Of a stretch of DNA of 64,000 nucleotides, positions 48,813 through 62,186 are shown one piece after another. This DNA comes from Coriaria nepalensis. Taxonomy: Eukaryota; Streptophyta; Magnoliopsida; Cucurbitales; Coriariaceae. The stretch covers positions 10,010,001 to 10,074,000 of the forward strand of contig CP114485.1 of assembly GCA_027186245.1 (NCBI GenBank), given 5' to 3'. The notes under the pieces were generated by a model, which was given only the letters and a program-made list of their open reading frames with translations, was not told the origin of the DNA and did no database searches. The first letter of the stretch is position 1; each line of letters begins with the position of its first letter. Both the position numbers and the translations under genes were made by a program.

Positions 48813-50960
48813 CTCAGCTTGTTTTTCTGCTTGAATTATCAAAAAAAATTTCTTTTCTTTATCATTTTCACACCTGTACGGTGTATGAGGAATTGTTATT
48901 TAGAAGAGCCCTTTTAGAACGAGAAAAAGAAGTATATGATATGTAGGTACATTTATATTAGTGCCTTAATTCTTGGACCCATGCACGTACGGGTGGAGGA
49001 GCTTATCAAGAATTTTGGGATAGAGTTTGGTGAGAAAGCTTTTCAACATCAGTTATGTCTTGGTGATAGATCTTGAAGTTGTCAAAGTTGATGATGGTAG
49101 GGATCTTGAAATTTCAGAGAGTATGGTAAAAATTATGAATTTGAATGTTTTATGTCCATCATCAAACTAAATAAATTAGACGCAGTAGTGATAATAATTG
49201 TGTGGATATTGTATATTTATATTACATGAAAAACATATCAAAAACATGGAGAACATTAACCCATTACTTAAAATTGAGAAACATATCAAAAAGTCAAGAT
49301 TTGGAGTGCAAAAACGGTAATATTCTAGACTATATTGACATTAATGTATTAACATTAACCCTAATAAAGCAAGAATGTAATTTCCATCATACTCATGTCA
49401 TTTAATATATTGACATTTCATCTTAAGATGGAGATCATAATCATATCATTATGATTGTACATATTAACCTTTCATCTTAAGATGTAATAAATAGATTTAC
49501 AAGAAATATAATGAAAATGAAAGAGATAAAGAATGAGAGAAAACATGAGTATTCGATGATCTGTAAAAATGAGTCTAAATACAACAATACCTGAAAACAA
49601 AGGTCTCAGTTATATAAATAGCAATAAACATGAGTTGGACATATTAGAAACCTAACTAAACTTCAAACCAAGTACTAAAAAATAGTGTATAGGGATGAAA
49701 TTGCTCCATCGAGTGCAAACACACACTTGAAATGAGCTTTTGAGTTTACCGGAACCAAATGAGATCAAATTAAATCAAAATTTGCTAAGTTGCCTTGCTG
49801 ATCAAGCAACAAAAACTTCAAAATAGTAGATTCCTGAACTGAGGTATAACTTGCTCTATTCTGATCCGATTGAGCTGATTCTTATTGCAACAAGTTTGAA
49901 TCAACATAATTCAACTATTAGATACAGAGTCAATGCTAAAATCTAAACCAATAAAAAAGTCAACTCCGTTCAATATTAATGCTCATTTAGGATGCAAGAT
50001 TCCTCTTTAATAAGAAAAGCTGCTGGAAGGGAGGACCGGAGGCCTTCTTGCCAACCTCAAACAATAAAAATGATCTACTAGAAGTCTTTTGATCGAGAGG
50101 CCAACTCGAAGTCTAAAGCACAATACTAGACTTATGATTTTCCTCATTTACTTCCCAAACCGAGCATCACATAGCTTTAGAATAAGATAAAATAATAAAC
50201 CTTGCAATATGGATTGGAAGACAATCATAAATAATGTTTTTTAGGTCGACTAAATGTCTCCCAATGGCCTAGCCTTGTTTTAATTGATATCGCAAATGTA
50301 AGTAATGCATATAAGAATAAAGAAAGAAGAAAAAGACATAGTCTTATTTTACCATTCCGAAAAATAGCAAAGAAGAAGAGAGGTAGGCACAATGATAACA
50401 AGAGAATTTTATATATCATATATCAACTATAGAAAAACATGATAGATGAGTATGAAAACTTAATCAAGCAAAGCCATAATGAACAAGTCTTCGGTTTAAA
50501 CCTGCTAGATGTGGAAACTCTTGTCCATCACAACCACAACAAAAGAAACGACAATAGAATGTTACCTAAAATATTTTTGAAATCATGCAAGCGAATAAAT
50601 AGAGACAAGTTATAAGAGGTCCATAAATTTATCAGAAGTAGAAGTTCTTGTTTTTCATACAATTAGAGAATATATAAATATGATGTTTCTCATATGATAA
50701 AAAATTAAAGAACCTAAAGTGAATCCAGCCAACATTAGTCTATTTACTGTCATGCCAAAATAAATTTTCATTATCTGGGTGGCAATTCAAAGTACGGTAG
50801 TAATCACTTTCTAAACATAAATAGGTGAGATATTAGAACTAAATTAAACATCCACTTTTAAATGCCATCAAATGTGCATATATTTGAAGAAGACTCCAGA
50901 TATTTCAACTCTGCCTTGGTGTAAGTGAAAAATTAAAAACAATAGAAACAAAACTGAAAA
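48813..50960. other. 3' flank of the transporter gene and intergenic DNA
   Basis: The first ~150 bases should be 3'UTR. A short phrase TTTCATCTTAAGATG is repeated at about 49416 and 49471. Nothing else recognised; open frames here are short and unlike proteins. Confidence 0.45.
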
Positions 50961-50969
50961 ATAGAGAAG

Positions 50970-52628
50970 ATATCAGACCTTAGCTTATGCAAATCATTTG
51001 AGGAGACTCATATCATAATCATTCAGATCAATCCTCAACACATTAGGACGTATGTGAGCACGTAGAGAAGACAATGTTTTCTCTCCTTTTCTTTTTGTGA
51101 AAAGTTCTATATTTTTCACATCATGAAATAATTAGAACATAATGTATTTATAGAGTTTTATTAGGTTTTTCAATTTAATTTAAAAACTTTAAATTAATTG
51201 AATTTATGATTCAATTATAATATTAAATGATAAGATAATTCTTAATCGATATCTTTGATATGGTCAACTCTTTTCAAATCTGATTTAAAATAAAATTTTA
51301 TCTATTTCAAATCTTATTTAAAATAGAATCTCATCTATTTTATATCAAATTATATTTTATTTGAATTTTAAATTAGTTTCTTAAACCAATTTAAATTTGA
51401 CTTACCTAATCTTAATATTAAATAAATATCTTATATCCATTTAATATTATGTATAACATATCTAATTCAAAATCAAATATATTATTATTTAATAAATGAA
51501 TTTCGAAATTCACGATTTAAATATATCTTTTAATTAATTAATTAAAACTAATTATCTCATAATTACAAATTTACCCCATAAAACTATTTTCTTGCAAATA
51601 AGTCTTTTTTCAACATTTGTCATTTTTACCATATATAATATTTTATAAAGGCAACATGAGAACCATGAACCTATAATTTCAAGCTCTAATAAATTAGATT
51701 ATTAATGAAATTCATTAATATAATAAATCTAACTTATTAATATCAATATTATTTCACTAAGAATATGTGATTGCACTCTTGCAATTATAAAATAAATTAA
51801 TGAGCAATTTCTAGTAGTCCATTGATATTATCATTACATGCATTCAATCATCCAAAAAGTGATTCATAATTAAATCTAGTCAAAATTACCGTTTTACCCC
51901 TCTAATTATCTCTTTATCCTTAAGTACTATTAATTCACTAGTAAACGGTCAATTTATAACTTAATTATAAATTTGAGCTCAAAACCATTCAGTTCTAGAA
52001 TTAACCCTTAAGGGAACCAATATACAATATTTTATGAAGAATGTTTGAATTATATATCTGTAAATTATGTTCCCAACCACTTATCCCAATGTATCTCAAA
52101 ATAAAAGTTTTTATCTTATTTTACAAACAGTGACGAATGAATTAAAAGATCCATTTGACATAAACATGAATTCATGACTACTCAGGAGTTAGATTGATCT
52201 GCATATGATCATTTATTGATATGAATAGAATTCTTTATGGCAAACGGTATTTTAATAAAGAATTAATTCATATTTGATCATGTTTTATATAATCTAATTA
52301 TATAAAGCACTTTCACTATATGTCTATCTACATCAGTGATCTGAATCTAGATCACTTGCATTCATAATGGTAGTGGACTGTACCAACAACCATCAATTAA
52401 AGATTTCATATTTTAATATATTGCAGATAATTTAATTCATTATGTATAATTTGAATCCTCTCATACCAATATAGAATTATAGTCACATAAATAAATTTGA
52501 AATTTTCTGATATTTGTACATATTATTCAATAATAATACATTCAAAACAAATATATAGAAAAATATCACTTTTATTAATTTCACAATAATAATACTCATC
52601 ACATACTTTTAGGGCACTATGTCCAACA
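50970..52628 (-). mobile_element. LTR, copy 1 (minus strand, copia-like)
   Basis: On the minus strand it begins TGTTGGACATAGTGCCCTAA (52628 downward), a start typical of many plant copia LTRs. At about 51150 there is a TATA-like CTCTATAAATAC followed by a C/T-rich leader. The first ~460 bp match 54836-55306. The downstream end is approximate and no coding domain adjoins it. Confidence 0.6.
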
Positions 52629-53523
52629 GCGACACCATGCAATTTTGAGAAATTTCCAAACATATAACTGGGACAAAAGACATTAGGTTTTAGATTGGTT
52701 TCAAATGTAAAATTAGATAAATTATAAGAACATAAAGTCATAAGGTATATAATTACTCTTTGAAGAGTGGATCCTTCAACTTAATAGATTTTCTATACAA
52801 AAAAGTCAGCCATTTTGACCGAATTGGTCGTCAAGGTAAAGTGCCACCCGTTTGTTTGCAAGATTAGAACTTTTTTGTAATTGGTCTCATATGAGATATA
52901 ATGCTAGATTTATATGTTTCCAAAATCAATTAAGCTATATCAACAAACATAATAGCATAATAACATAATACAAAGATAGCTTATGGATTTTAAAATTACT
53001 AACGGTAGATTGAAGCCATTGTCCTTTTGTTATGCACTCGAACCAAAAGTCTTGATCGACGGGACACCCACTGTACTTCAAATTACATGAAATCTTTTCC
53101 TTTATTATTAGAAAAGAAAGACAAATATAAGAGAAAAATGATAACATAGGACAAAATAACATAGAGGAAATGATGAGAAACAACATAAAATAAACACAAT
53201 AAGGGTACTTACTCTTTATCTTTATTAAGATTTTTTCGACCACTTTATTATCTTGCATAATATTTTCGGGTTAAAAGTATGTAAAATATTTCTAGCTTCT
53301 AAGGCTGTTCTCTTATTTATCTCAACTACGAATGGACACCGAACTTGTTTCTTCCACTTTGTTTGCCTCTTATCAGTTGTTTCAAGCCTCCTCTTAAACA
53401 TGGCAAGTTGTGACAACAGCTGCTCCTACTACAAAATAACATATAAGAAATAAATTAAATATAGCAAGGTGATAAAATTATTTCTAACCCGTTGACATAT
53501 TAGAGTCAAATAAAATTGGACTT

Positions 53524-53990
53524 TAGATATCAACAGTCCAAAAATATATGACTCGTTGATATGAACGGTCTAAAAACAACTAACAAGTTGATGTCAATGG
53601 TTTAAAAATAACTGATACATTGATGTCAACGGTCTAGAAACACCTACCTCATTGATGTCGATGGTCCAAAAGCAACTGACACATTAATATAAACAGTCCA
53701 GAAATAATTGACTCGTTGATGTCAATGGTTCAAAAACAATTTATTCGTTGATGTCAACGGGTCAGAAACAACTAACACGTTGATATCAATAGTTCAGAAT
53801 CAACCAATCCATTGACATCAACAGTCCAGATACAACTGACTTGTTGATGTCAACAGGTAAAAAAAAAAGCGATACATTGATATCAACGGTCTAGAAACAA
53901 CCGATCCATTGACGTCAACCGTCCAAATACAATTGACTTGTCAATGTCAACGTGTCAGAAACAACTAGAACATTGATATCAACGGGCAAG
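53524..53990. repeat. 32-bp minisatellite, about 15 copies
   Basis: Units such as TTGATGTCAACGGTCCAGAA followed by ACAACTGACTCG repeat every ~32 bases with variable bases inside. There are no unique spacers between units. The array lies between the two related LTR copies and may belong to the internal part of that element. Confidence 0.85.
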
Positions 53991-53999
53991 AAAACTACA

Positions 54000-54835
54000 A
54001 GTTTAATTCTTCTAAAGCAATTTACCTTTATCAGTTTGATGCTTCTCTTGATTCTTAGGGTAAGGTTAGGGAACATCTCCCCAGGCCTTATCCTGGACTT
54101 GATCCTCACTAACTAATGGAAGATTCTTATCCTCTGGACTAGAAGATCTAAAAGATAAAATATATTAGTATTTTATCTATTATAGCTCGACGGTATTGGA
54201 AATAATGCGTACTAAGTCCAATAGGAATGTCATGATCCCTAGATTGGACCCCGACCTCCTGGTCAATGGTATCATGACCCTAGTACCATCCTCGTGGCCG
54301 TGGCCGTGACCATCATCATCTTCCAGTATAGAATAAAATCATATTAGTATTTAATCAAATATAGTATTTACTCCAATTATACCTATCAATATACATAACA
54401 AAAATGAAAATGAATATTATTACCTATCATTGAGCGGTTTAGTTGATTAACAATTTGCTCAACTCGCATCAATCTCCGACTCGTCGAACTTAGAAAGGGT
54501 ATGTTCCATCCGCTCCAATTATTTACCAAACCCGTCCAGCGTCCCCCGTATGCTAAGAATGAAGTTCAGCACCTGAGGAGGATCAGGTTTACCATTTTTC
54601 GAGCTCTTGGTTGGATGGATTTCTATTATGGGTGGAGCAATATCCACTCTTCTCTCTTGCTCACTTGCTTCATCAACACGGTCCCCATCTCCGTGTTGTT
54701 GAGCGATCGGCTACTCAATATATTCCTCATTTGACATATAGTTCTGGCCTTTTCTTCACCTGACAGTCCTAAATATGTATGTACCTTTATATTTATCATA
54801 AAATTTATGTTAGATTTTGGTCTATTAGAATAGGA
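54000..54835 (-). other. Unrecognised possibly coding relic between LTR copies
   Basis: On the minus strand, frames at 54626-54847 and about 54430-54600, and near 54050-54110 the residues KNLPLVSEDQVQDKAWGD, look protein-like (charged, not repetitive) but match no domain I know. They may be a decayed internal region of the minus-strand retroelement. Confidence 0.3.
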
Positions 54836-55306
54836 GTTCATGACCACTTAGGATTTAGATTGATCTGCATATGAACATCTATTGATATGAATAAAATTCT
54901 TTATGGAAAATGGTATTTTAATAAAGAATTAATTCATATTTAGTTATATCATATATAATCCAATTATATAAAATACTTCTACTAAGATGCCTATCTCCAT
55001 AAGTGATCCAGATCTTGATCCGGATCTAGATCCTTTGCGTTCACAATGTTATCAGGCCGGACTAGCAACCATCAATTAAAGATTACATACTTTAATATGT
55101 TATGGATAATTTATATCATTATCTATAATCTTAATCCTCTCATATCAATACAAGATTATTGTCACATACATGAATTTGAAATTTTTTGATATATATACAC
55201 ATTATTCAATAGTAATATATTCACAACAATTATTTAAAAAAATGTCACTTTTATTAATTTCACAAAATAATACTCATCACATACTTTCAGAGCACCATGC
55301 CCAATA
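54836..55306 (-). mobile_element. LTR, copy 2 (minus strand, truncated)
   Basis: On the minus strand it reads TATTGGGCATGGTGCTCTGA and follows the first ~460 bp of copy 1 closely, for example GAATTAATTCTTTATTAAAA in both. Similarity stops at about 54836, so this copy lacks the promoter half seen in copy 1. Confidence 0.7.
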
Positions 55307-55315
55307 GTACTCAGT

Positions 55316-57760
55316 CAGGATGTGGAAGCTATCATCCTCGTTGAAAGTATAGATAACCTCTTTGGTATGATTAGGCCGAGACTGAGCCGCCTCCTTAGTC
55401 TTCTTCTTCAGTTTAGGCTGGACCTTCCTGAGCCTATCCATCTCGGATGTACCTGACCATGAATAGGGGAATGGGTCAACTTTAGGTTGGATGTTTATAG
55501 TCGCTGAAGGCCTAGTCTATATGACTGAGTATGATCCTATGATCAGTCAACAAGGTGAAAATCACTTAAGTGTTGGGGGATTCTGAGGAGCAGAATAACG
55601 GGGTACTATCCTAACATAAGTTAGCATGGCTAAAATCGCCTAAGTGTTGGTAAGATACTAAGGAAGAGAAGGATCGAGGTCTTGAAGGTCAATACGTTAA
55701 AAAGGGGGGAAAACACGTACGAGTTCAATACCTAGGTTTATTTCCTATCAAAACATGTTTTTCAAAGGAAAATAAAGGAGGGAAAGGACTCATGTGAAGA
55801 ACACTTGAAGAAAATGAAGAACAGGTAAAGAAAACTGGAAAATGTGCAGAAATCGAAGAACACTGAGAGAGAAGGAGGAACTTACTTGCTTTATCACACA
55901 TGATTAGGTGAGCAATGAAGATTGATGGTGGTTCAAGGTGGAGAAAACAATGGTGATAGGCATCGGAACTTGGACAGATAGAGAGGAGAAGGGGAATGAA
56001 GAGTTAAAGTTCTAAAGATATGAAATCTTTGAATGGTTCAAAGATAGTGAATAGGTTTAAAAGGGAAGGAAGAAGAAGGAAGCGAAGAGGCCGCAACGGT
56101 TGCGTGTGGCAGCTGACATGTGACATATGTCATTACCCTAGAGATCATCATGAATTACAAAAAGCATGCATTGAGGGGCATTTAAGATGCTAGCGTGCGC
56201 CTTTTCACATCCCTCAGTATGGATGGGGGTCAGTAGAGATAACAGAAGCGTGTCAACCGAACAAAATGTCAGAATGCCATGTAACCTATACAGAATCAGG
56301 TTACGTGCCAAGGGGCTAACTGTTAGGCCTGATGTCGGGACAGCCTCAGACATGCAACCTCGGCCCAGGTGGTGGAAACCGAGGTTGGGGCAGGTCAGTA
56401 AAGCCCAAGGAAATGGATTAGTTAGGAGAGATGATAGTTGAAGCTGAGGTCTGATAGGATCGAGGGGGCATCAATCGGCTTAGTAGCTACTTAGTTAGAT
56501 AAGAAGCTGTCAGACGATGTTGAGGCTAAGCCAAATATTTCATCAATCAGCTCAGACATAGGCATGAGAATTTCGAACGAGTGGACAGGTGGAAAGTAAT
56601 TGACACTCTAGTGTAGACCATACCCCTGGCGTGTTAGACAAGAGTGGCGCTGCTACATGTTGTAGTGTCGCGGAGGTGTTATACTGAGGCAACATCGTAG
56701 TACACTGAGAGACTCATGAGTGGGGAGCATGTTGTGCTACACTGCGGGGGCACATCACTTATCATGAAGTAGGGAGTGATCAAAATATTCAACAATGGGA
56801 GCGAGACATGTATACAGCTATTTGAGATCTCCCAGCCTTAACCAAGTATAAAAGCTAATAGGCATAATGTAAATGGATAATGCATCTTTCCTAAGTGAAC
56901 AACAAGTTTATGCATATAATCTCCATCTATTTTTCTAGAAATTTGACTAAAGCGTTGGAGCGGAGTTAGCCGACTACCACCCTGGCCGCAGTTTGTTGGT
57001 GAGTGTATGTATCAATCTTGAGACACACTGTAGACGAAGGAACCCTCTGTAGCGAATGGAAATTCATGTCAACAATACTAAAGTTATTCTTAATCCCATC
57101 ATCTAAACTAACTTAGAATGCATACGCACTAATAATATGCATTATCTCAGTACCTTTTGTTCGAAGACTACAATTATTATAGAGGATTCAAAATCTCCCG
57201 ATAGATCGAGAAATAATCGGACGATGAAAATAGATGGCAATCTCCCTACTTGTTCGGTTTGATTGTATAAAGGTTGTTAAGTGTAAGGAGTTGAGAGAGG
57301 ATCGCTTAACCTCAAGCCATGTCCAAGAGACATCTACATTGAGGACCAAGTTCGTACGAAACGTGGATAAGCCTTGGGAATCAAGGAAGAAATGGGCATG
57401 ATTACTGACATGTCAAAACATGCACAATGAGCAGAGGCATGGAATGAAGAAGAGCACAATGAGTAGATCTGACCACTCCACACATGATACGTGGAAAGCA
57501 ACTTCCTAATCCCACTGAATATAAACCTCATTCGAGGGTAAGAAGAGAGTAGGCCATTCACTCTAAAAAAAAAAAAATCTGATTCTTAAGAATAAAGAAA
57601 ATAAACCAACCCAATCTTGACACAATTATGGGAGGGGTGTGTCGGATCCATCTACCCGGCTAAGTGACTTTTCTAGTCTATTTTCAGGTTCCTTCGAATG
57701 AGATTCATACATACTGCTGACGTAAGAGGTTCAACTATTCAACGGCAAACTCCAACGTTA
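55316..57760. other. GC-richer repetitive block, probably decayed LTR-retroelement DNA
   Basis: Clearly GC-richer than its flanks. Phrases at 56930-57000 (TTTGACTAAAGCGTTGGAGC) and 57590-57710 (TGTGTCGGATCCATCTACCC) resemble LTR-end and leader regions of plant gypsy elements. No reverse transcriptase, integrase or gag domain was found. Two or more nested fragments are likely. Confidence 0.35.
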
Positions 57761-57784
57761 ATAAAAGTAATTTTCACGATCTTA

Positions 57785-58138
57785 TTGTAAAAATTTGGAC
57801 TTCTATCTCAAAATTAATTGACAATAAAAAAATTTGGCCAATCTTTCTTATATATTAGTTTTCCAAATATTCTCTTTCAGATGTATAATATATTATTCTC
57901 AATATACCCCCTCACGTGTGGCATTATTTTGAGACTACACATGGATGTTTTTTATATGGATGATACGGAGCACGTATGGCGATTAGTCCAATCACGTGTT
58001 TGGCTAGCTCTGATACTATATAAAAATTTGAGCTTTCATCTCAAAACCAATTGGCAATGAGAAGATTTGGCCAATCCTTGTTATATATTAATTTCCCAAG
58101 TATTTATTTTCAAATATAAGATACATTATTCTCAACAC
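57785..58138. repeat. Diverged duplicate of a dispersed AT-rich repeat
   Basis: Two ~120-bp copies, 57785-57911 and 58017-58138, share AAAATTTG, TTGGCCAATC and TTATATATTA phrases at an offset of about 233 bp. The part between them contains CACGTG twice. The arrangement resembles a dispersed repeat common near eudicot genes; no coding capacity. Confidence 0.6.
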
Positions 58139-59050
58139 TTATCCCTAACCTCCTAACAATAATTACTACATTCCTAAAAGCTTTATCCACCCACATTCCT
58201 ATCCTGTTTCTAGTTTTATCGGTTGTAGAATAGAAAAGTTTGACATCTTCTCCTGATTCCTTAGCCTTTCCCCCTTCCACCGTCCCTTGAATGTAAGTTA
58301 TGTTTACCTTCCTACTGTATACATAACACTTAATAATTCTATTGACTTACCTGTCAATATTCATATATTCAAAGAGGTTAATCTAATCTTTTAATCCTAA
58401 TCTAAACTACATTTTGTACTTAAAAATTGATTCACGTTGCTGTTGATAGTTTTTATTTATTTATTTAAGTACCTAAATCAGATGTAATAAAATTGAGACA
58501 TCTGCAAACATAATTCATGAAATTATGACAGAAAATTAGAAATAATTTGTGTGAGGCATTAGCTTAAAAATCAATATATATTTTAATTATAATATTTTAA
58601 GGTGTTTTGCTTTTTTGTTTTAGCCTGTCTAATCCGATTTTTTAAAATACTTCCAACGAACCGAGCAGATAAATTAGACAAAATTCGAATATTATTACCA
58701 ATTCCTCATCAATTCCTCGTTACAATCCAAGAAAACCCAGTCAGTAGTAAAATTAGGATTTGGGAAACAATATATGCTGTAGAATTGTATGCTAGGTGCT
58801 CAAGGACCAACACAATAGTAGCGTCTATATATATAAACAAATTTCACAAAATGTTGAACAAAACACAATAGTATACACTGTCCAACAAAACCTCGAATGA
58901 GAATTTAATCCCACCTCCTTACTCAGTATTTTTATACACACATCCTATACGTAACATATATGCAATAAAATTTACTTTCTTATCATCATTGTATATCTTT
59001 GATAATCAAGTTCGAATTATGTAGTATGAGAACAAATGCTTCGTAAGACA
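58139..59050. other. Downstream flank of the kinase gene
   Basis: AT-rich. The last few hundred bases before 59055 should include the 3'UTR of the minus-strand kinase gene. No other gene recognised. Confidence 0.45.
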
Positions 59051-59054
59051 AACA

Positions 59055-62000
59055 TTACTTGGGCATCTGATTCTGCGGTTTACTCTGGCAAGCTGTTGAC
59101 ATCACACGTAAATGACTTGCAATCTTCGTGAATGATGGGCGGGCCACTGGGTCGGGGGCCCAACATTGCTCCATCAACAATTTCCATTCTGGATCGCAAT
59201 GACTCGGGACTGGTGGCCTCAATGTGTTACTCACTATGCCTCCTATATGCAAGAAAAGCACCATCACAAAGTATACTAGTGTATTTCAACACCTTTTTAT
59301 TCAATTTTCTTGGAGGAAAAGAAGTGATCAAAACTAGGTAAAAGCCATACTGCCAGGAAACGGTTCCAGCCCCCTACGTAGACCACATATATATTTGAGT
59401 CTATCAGGTTATTTCAGGACAATATTTCGTCAAGATGAAAACAACACGAAGCATTCATTGTAGCACTGGTTAAAGTTATGATGGTAGGACTAAATGAGGA
59501 CATCTACGCAAAAATATTGAATGTTATATTTAAACACAGATATTAGCTATAGCTGGTTTAAGACACAACTACGTAAAGAGAATATTTGGAGAGTCTGCTT
59601 AAAGAGTTCAGTAAATATGACAACTGAAAAAATCACAATATCGTAGGCCAACGAACGAGGAAATATGGTTCTCAGTCTTGTCATAATGAAAGAGTTTATG
59701 AAAAATACTTACATGGACCTGGTCCACAAATCATTTGTGGACCAGGTCTAAGTAAGAATCACTCAAGAGTTTATAGGTCGAGCAACCCAGTAACATGCTA
59801 CATGGTTCTATATCATTCTTATCATCATCCTTGAGTAAAAATGAACAGCATCACGTATATTTACCCATGTCTATGCAGAAGAAAACAAATGAATTATTTA
59901 CCTATGATTGCTCCATAATGCATATTGGCATATGGCTCTTCACCAGTGAGGATCTCCCAGAGGACAATGCCAAATGAGAACACATCAACCTGCCAATTAG
60001 CCGAAAAAGAAATTTAGTAGCATAGACAAGTAGCCGAGAATTATTGACAAGTGAGGAATGAAACACGAGAGATAATTTGTTGCATGTCCTTGATAGAAGA
60101 AAAAATGCTAAACAGTGTAAATTTTCAATTGCCGGCCAGGAACTATGTTACTTATTATACCATCTTGAATGCACCCAGAAACCAATCAACACCCTAGGGT
60201 CATTTGTGCAACTAACTAGCTAGGAATCTCTATTGAAACAAGATAAGAAACTAGCTATCCACATAGAGCTATAAGAAAATCTTGGTTAGGTAAGAAAAAG
60301 ATAAATATAGATGCACAAAGGGTTTCAGGAGTTCAGGTTTAAAGGGTCACGGGTAGGATTGTTAAAGGTGATTGTGTTCCAACATAAAATTTCAAACAGC
60401 CAAGCGAAAGATATGGATCAATCAATGAAAATGAGAAAAGAAAGGGGAGATTGCATCAATCAATGAAAACAGCTGAAGGAAATAGAAGAAATGGAGGCAA
60501 GATAAATACCACAAAGGGGAGATTGCATCAATCAATGAAAATGAGAAAAGAAACATGTTATGTAAATATGTAAGTGGCATCCACAACTTGACGTTCATAT
60601 GCCAATTAAGGTGGTTATTTGAAGATAACACAATTAACAATTCTCAGTAATACACCTTATTCACCAGAAAAAAATGAATAATACAATAGAGGAACAGCCT
60701 TTCTCATAGACTTAAATTCTAACTACATAAAACCTATGGAAAACATCAACCAATTATCTAAGGAAACATGACCTTCAAAAAATAAAAATAAAAAACACAC
60801 TTAAAAGGAACAACACGTAAGAGAGAAAACCAAAAAGGAATCCAGGGAAAACAAGCTACTAGGAATGTGTGAACTAAAGCTTTAGTGGTAATGATTCCTA
60901 ATATTTGGACTAATCATAATAATAACAATAATAAATTCAAATAATATAGTATAAAGGGAATTCATAAATACGGTAATAAATGGCCCAAATCTTAAAAAAT
61001 AAGTATATATATAGAGATAAATTATGCAAGATCCTGAGTTGTCATTTGCCATCAACCTATATTCTTGTTCAAGGTGTAAGGATAGAAATGTTCTCTCCCT
61101 CCTACCTTTTCAGAAACCTTGCTACTACTACCATTCAGTAGTTCTGGAGCCATCCATGGTAGGGTTCCCCTAACGCCACCAGTCACCAAGGTGTTTCTTT
61201 TGATTTTTGACAACCCAAAATCTCCTACCTGCAAAAAATAACTTTTTTCCTTAACATTGCTAATATTATTACTATTTTCTCTTTTCGCAATCACAATAAA
61301 AATAGAGCAGTAAACTCTAATACTGGCACACTCATTGCGCATACAACTTTCAGGACTTCCCAGAAAGAGAAATTCTATCACAAGTACCTTGCAAATGGGT
61401 CGGGAAGGATCTTTCAGGTTAACAAGCAAGTTGTCACATTTCAAATCAAAATGTACGATATTCTTTGAATGCAAATATTCCATTCCAAATGCTGCATCCA
61501 TTGCAATAATGAGCCTCTTGCGACGATCAAGGTGCCTGGACAGTCACATAGAATGTACAAAATGAGGACAAAAGAAAGACGGGAGCCCTCTGTTACTATG
61601 CAAGTGCAAGAGACTGACTAAAATATAAGAATCACCTGTCCTTGCTAAGTAAAACATGCCTAAGAGAACCATTGACCATGAATTCAGTCACAGTGGCTAG
61701 CGTCCCACCAGGTCCATCTTGCACTACACCATAAAATGCCACCACATTTGGATGGTGCAGCTTCGAAAGAATTTCAGCTTCATGCCAGAACTCCACTGTC
61801 TGAGATCATAACTACAGGTCATTTACAGGAATTCAAAAGAACAAAATTAAATCTCCCATACTGAAGACGGGGAAAAACCTACTATCCATGTGCATTTCTG
61901 TCCTAGGTTAAGCCATACATCTAGGGATGTTCACTCAATCCACAACTACTATACAAAATCCCAATTTATCAAATCTAAGTAGTTTTCTCAAGGTACATAT

Positions 62001-62151
62001 CTCGATTTGGCTTAACCAACCTGATCTGAACCTATTTTGCTTTGTTTATTAATGTTCTTTTCAATTTTATTTTTTTTTTGCAACTTCTCAATGAATGTAG
62101 TTATGTATTTACTAATGTTCTTTTTATGTTCTGTAACTTTATATGAATATA

Positions 62152-62186
<35 letters not shown>

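Noticed and set aside
53524..53990. Regularly spaced repeats resembling a CRISPR array
   Set aside because: The units are head-to-tail 32-bp minisatellite copies with graded drift and no unique spacers, in plant nuclear DNA.
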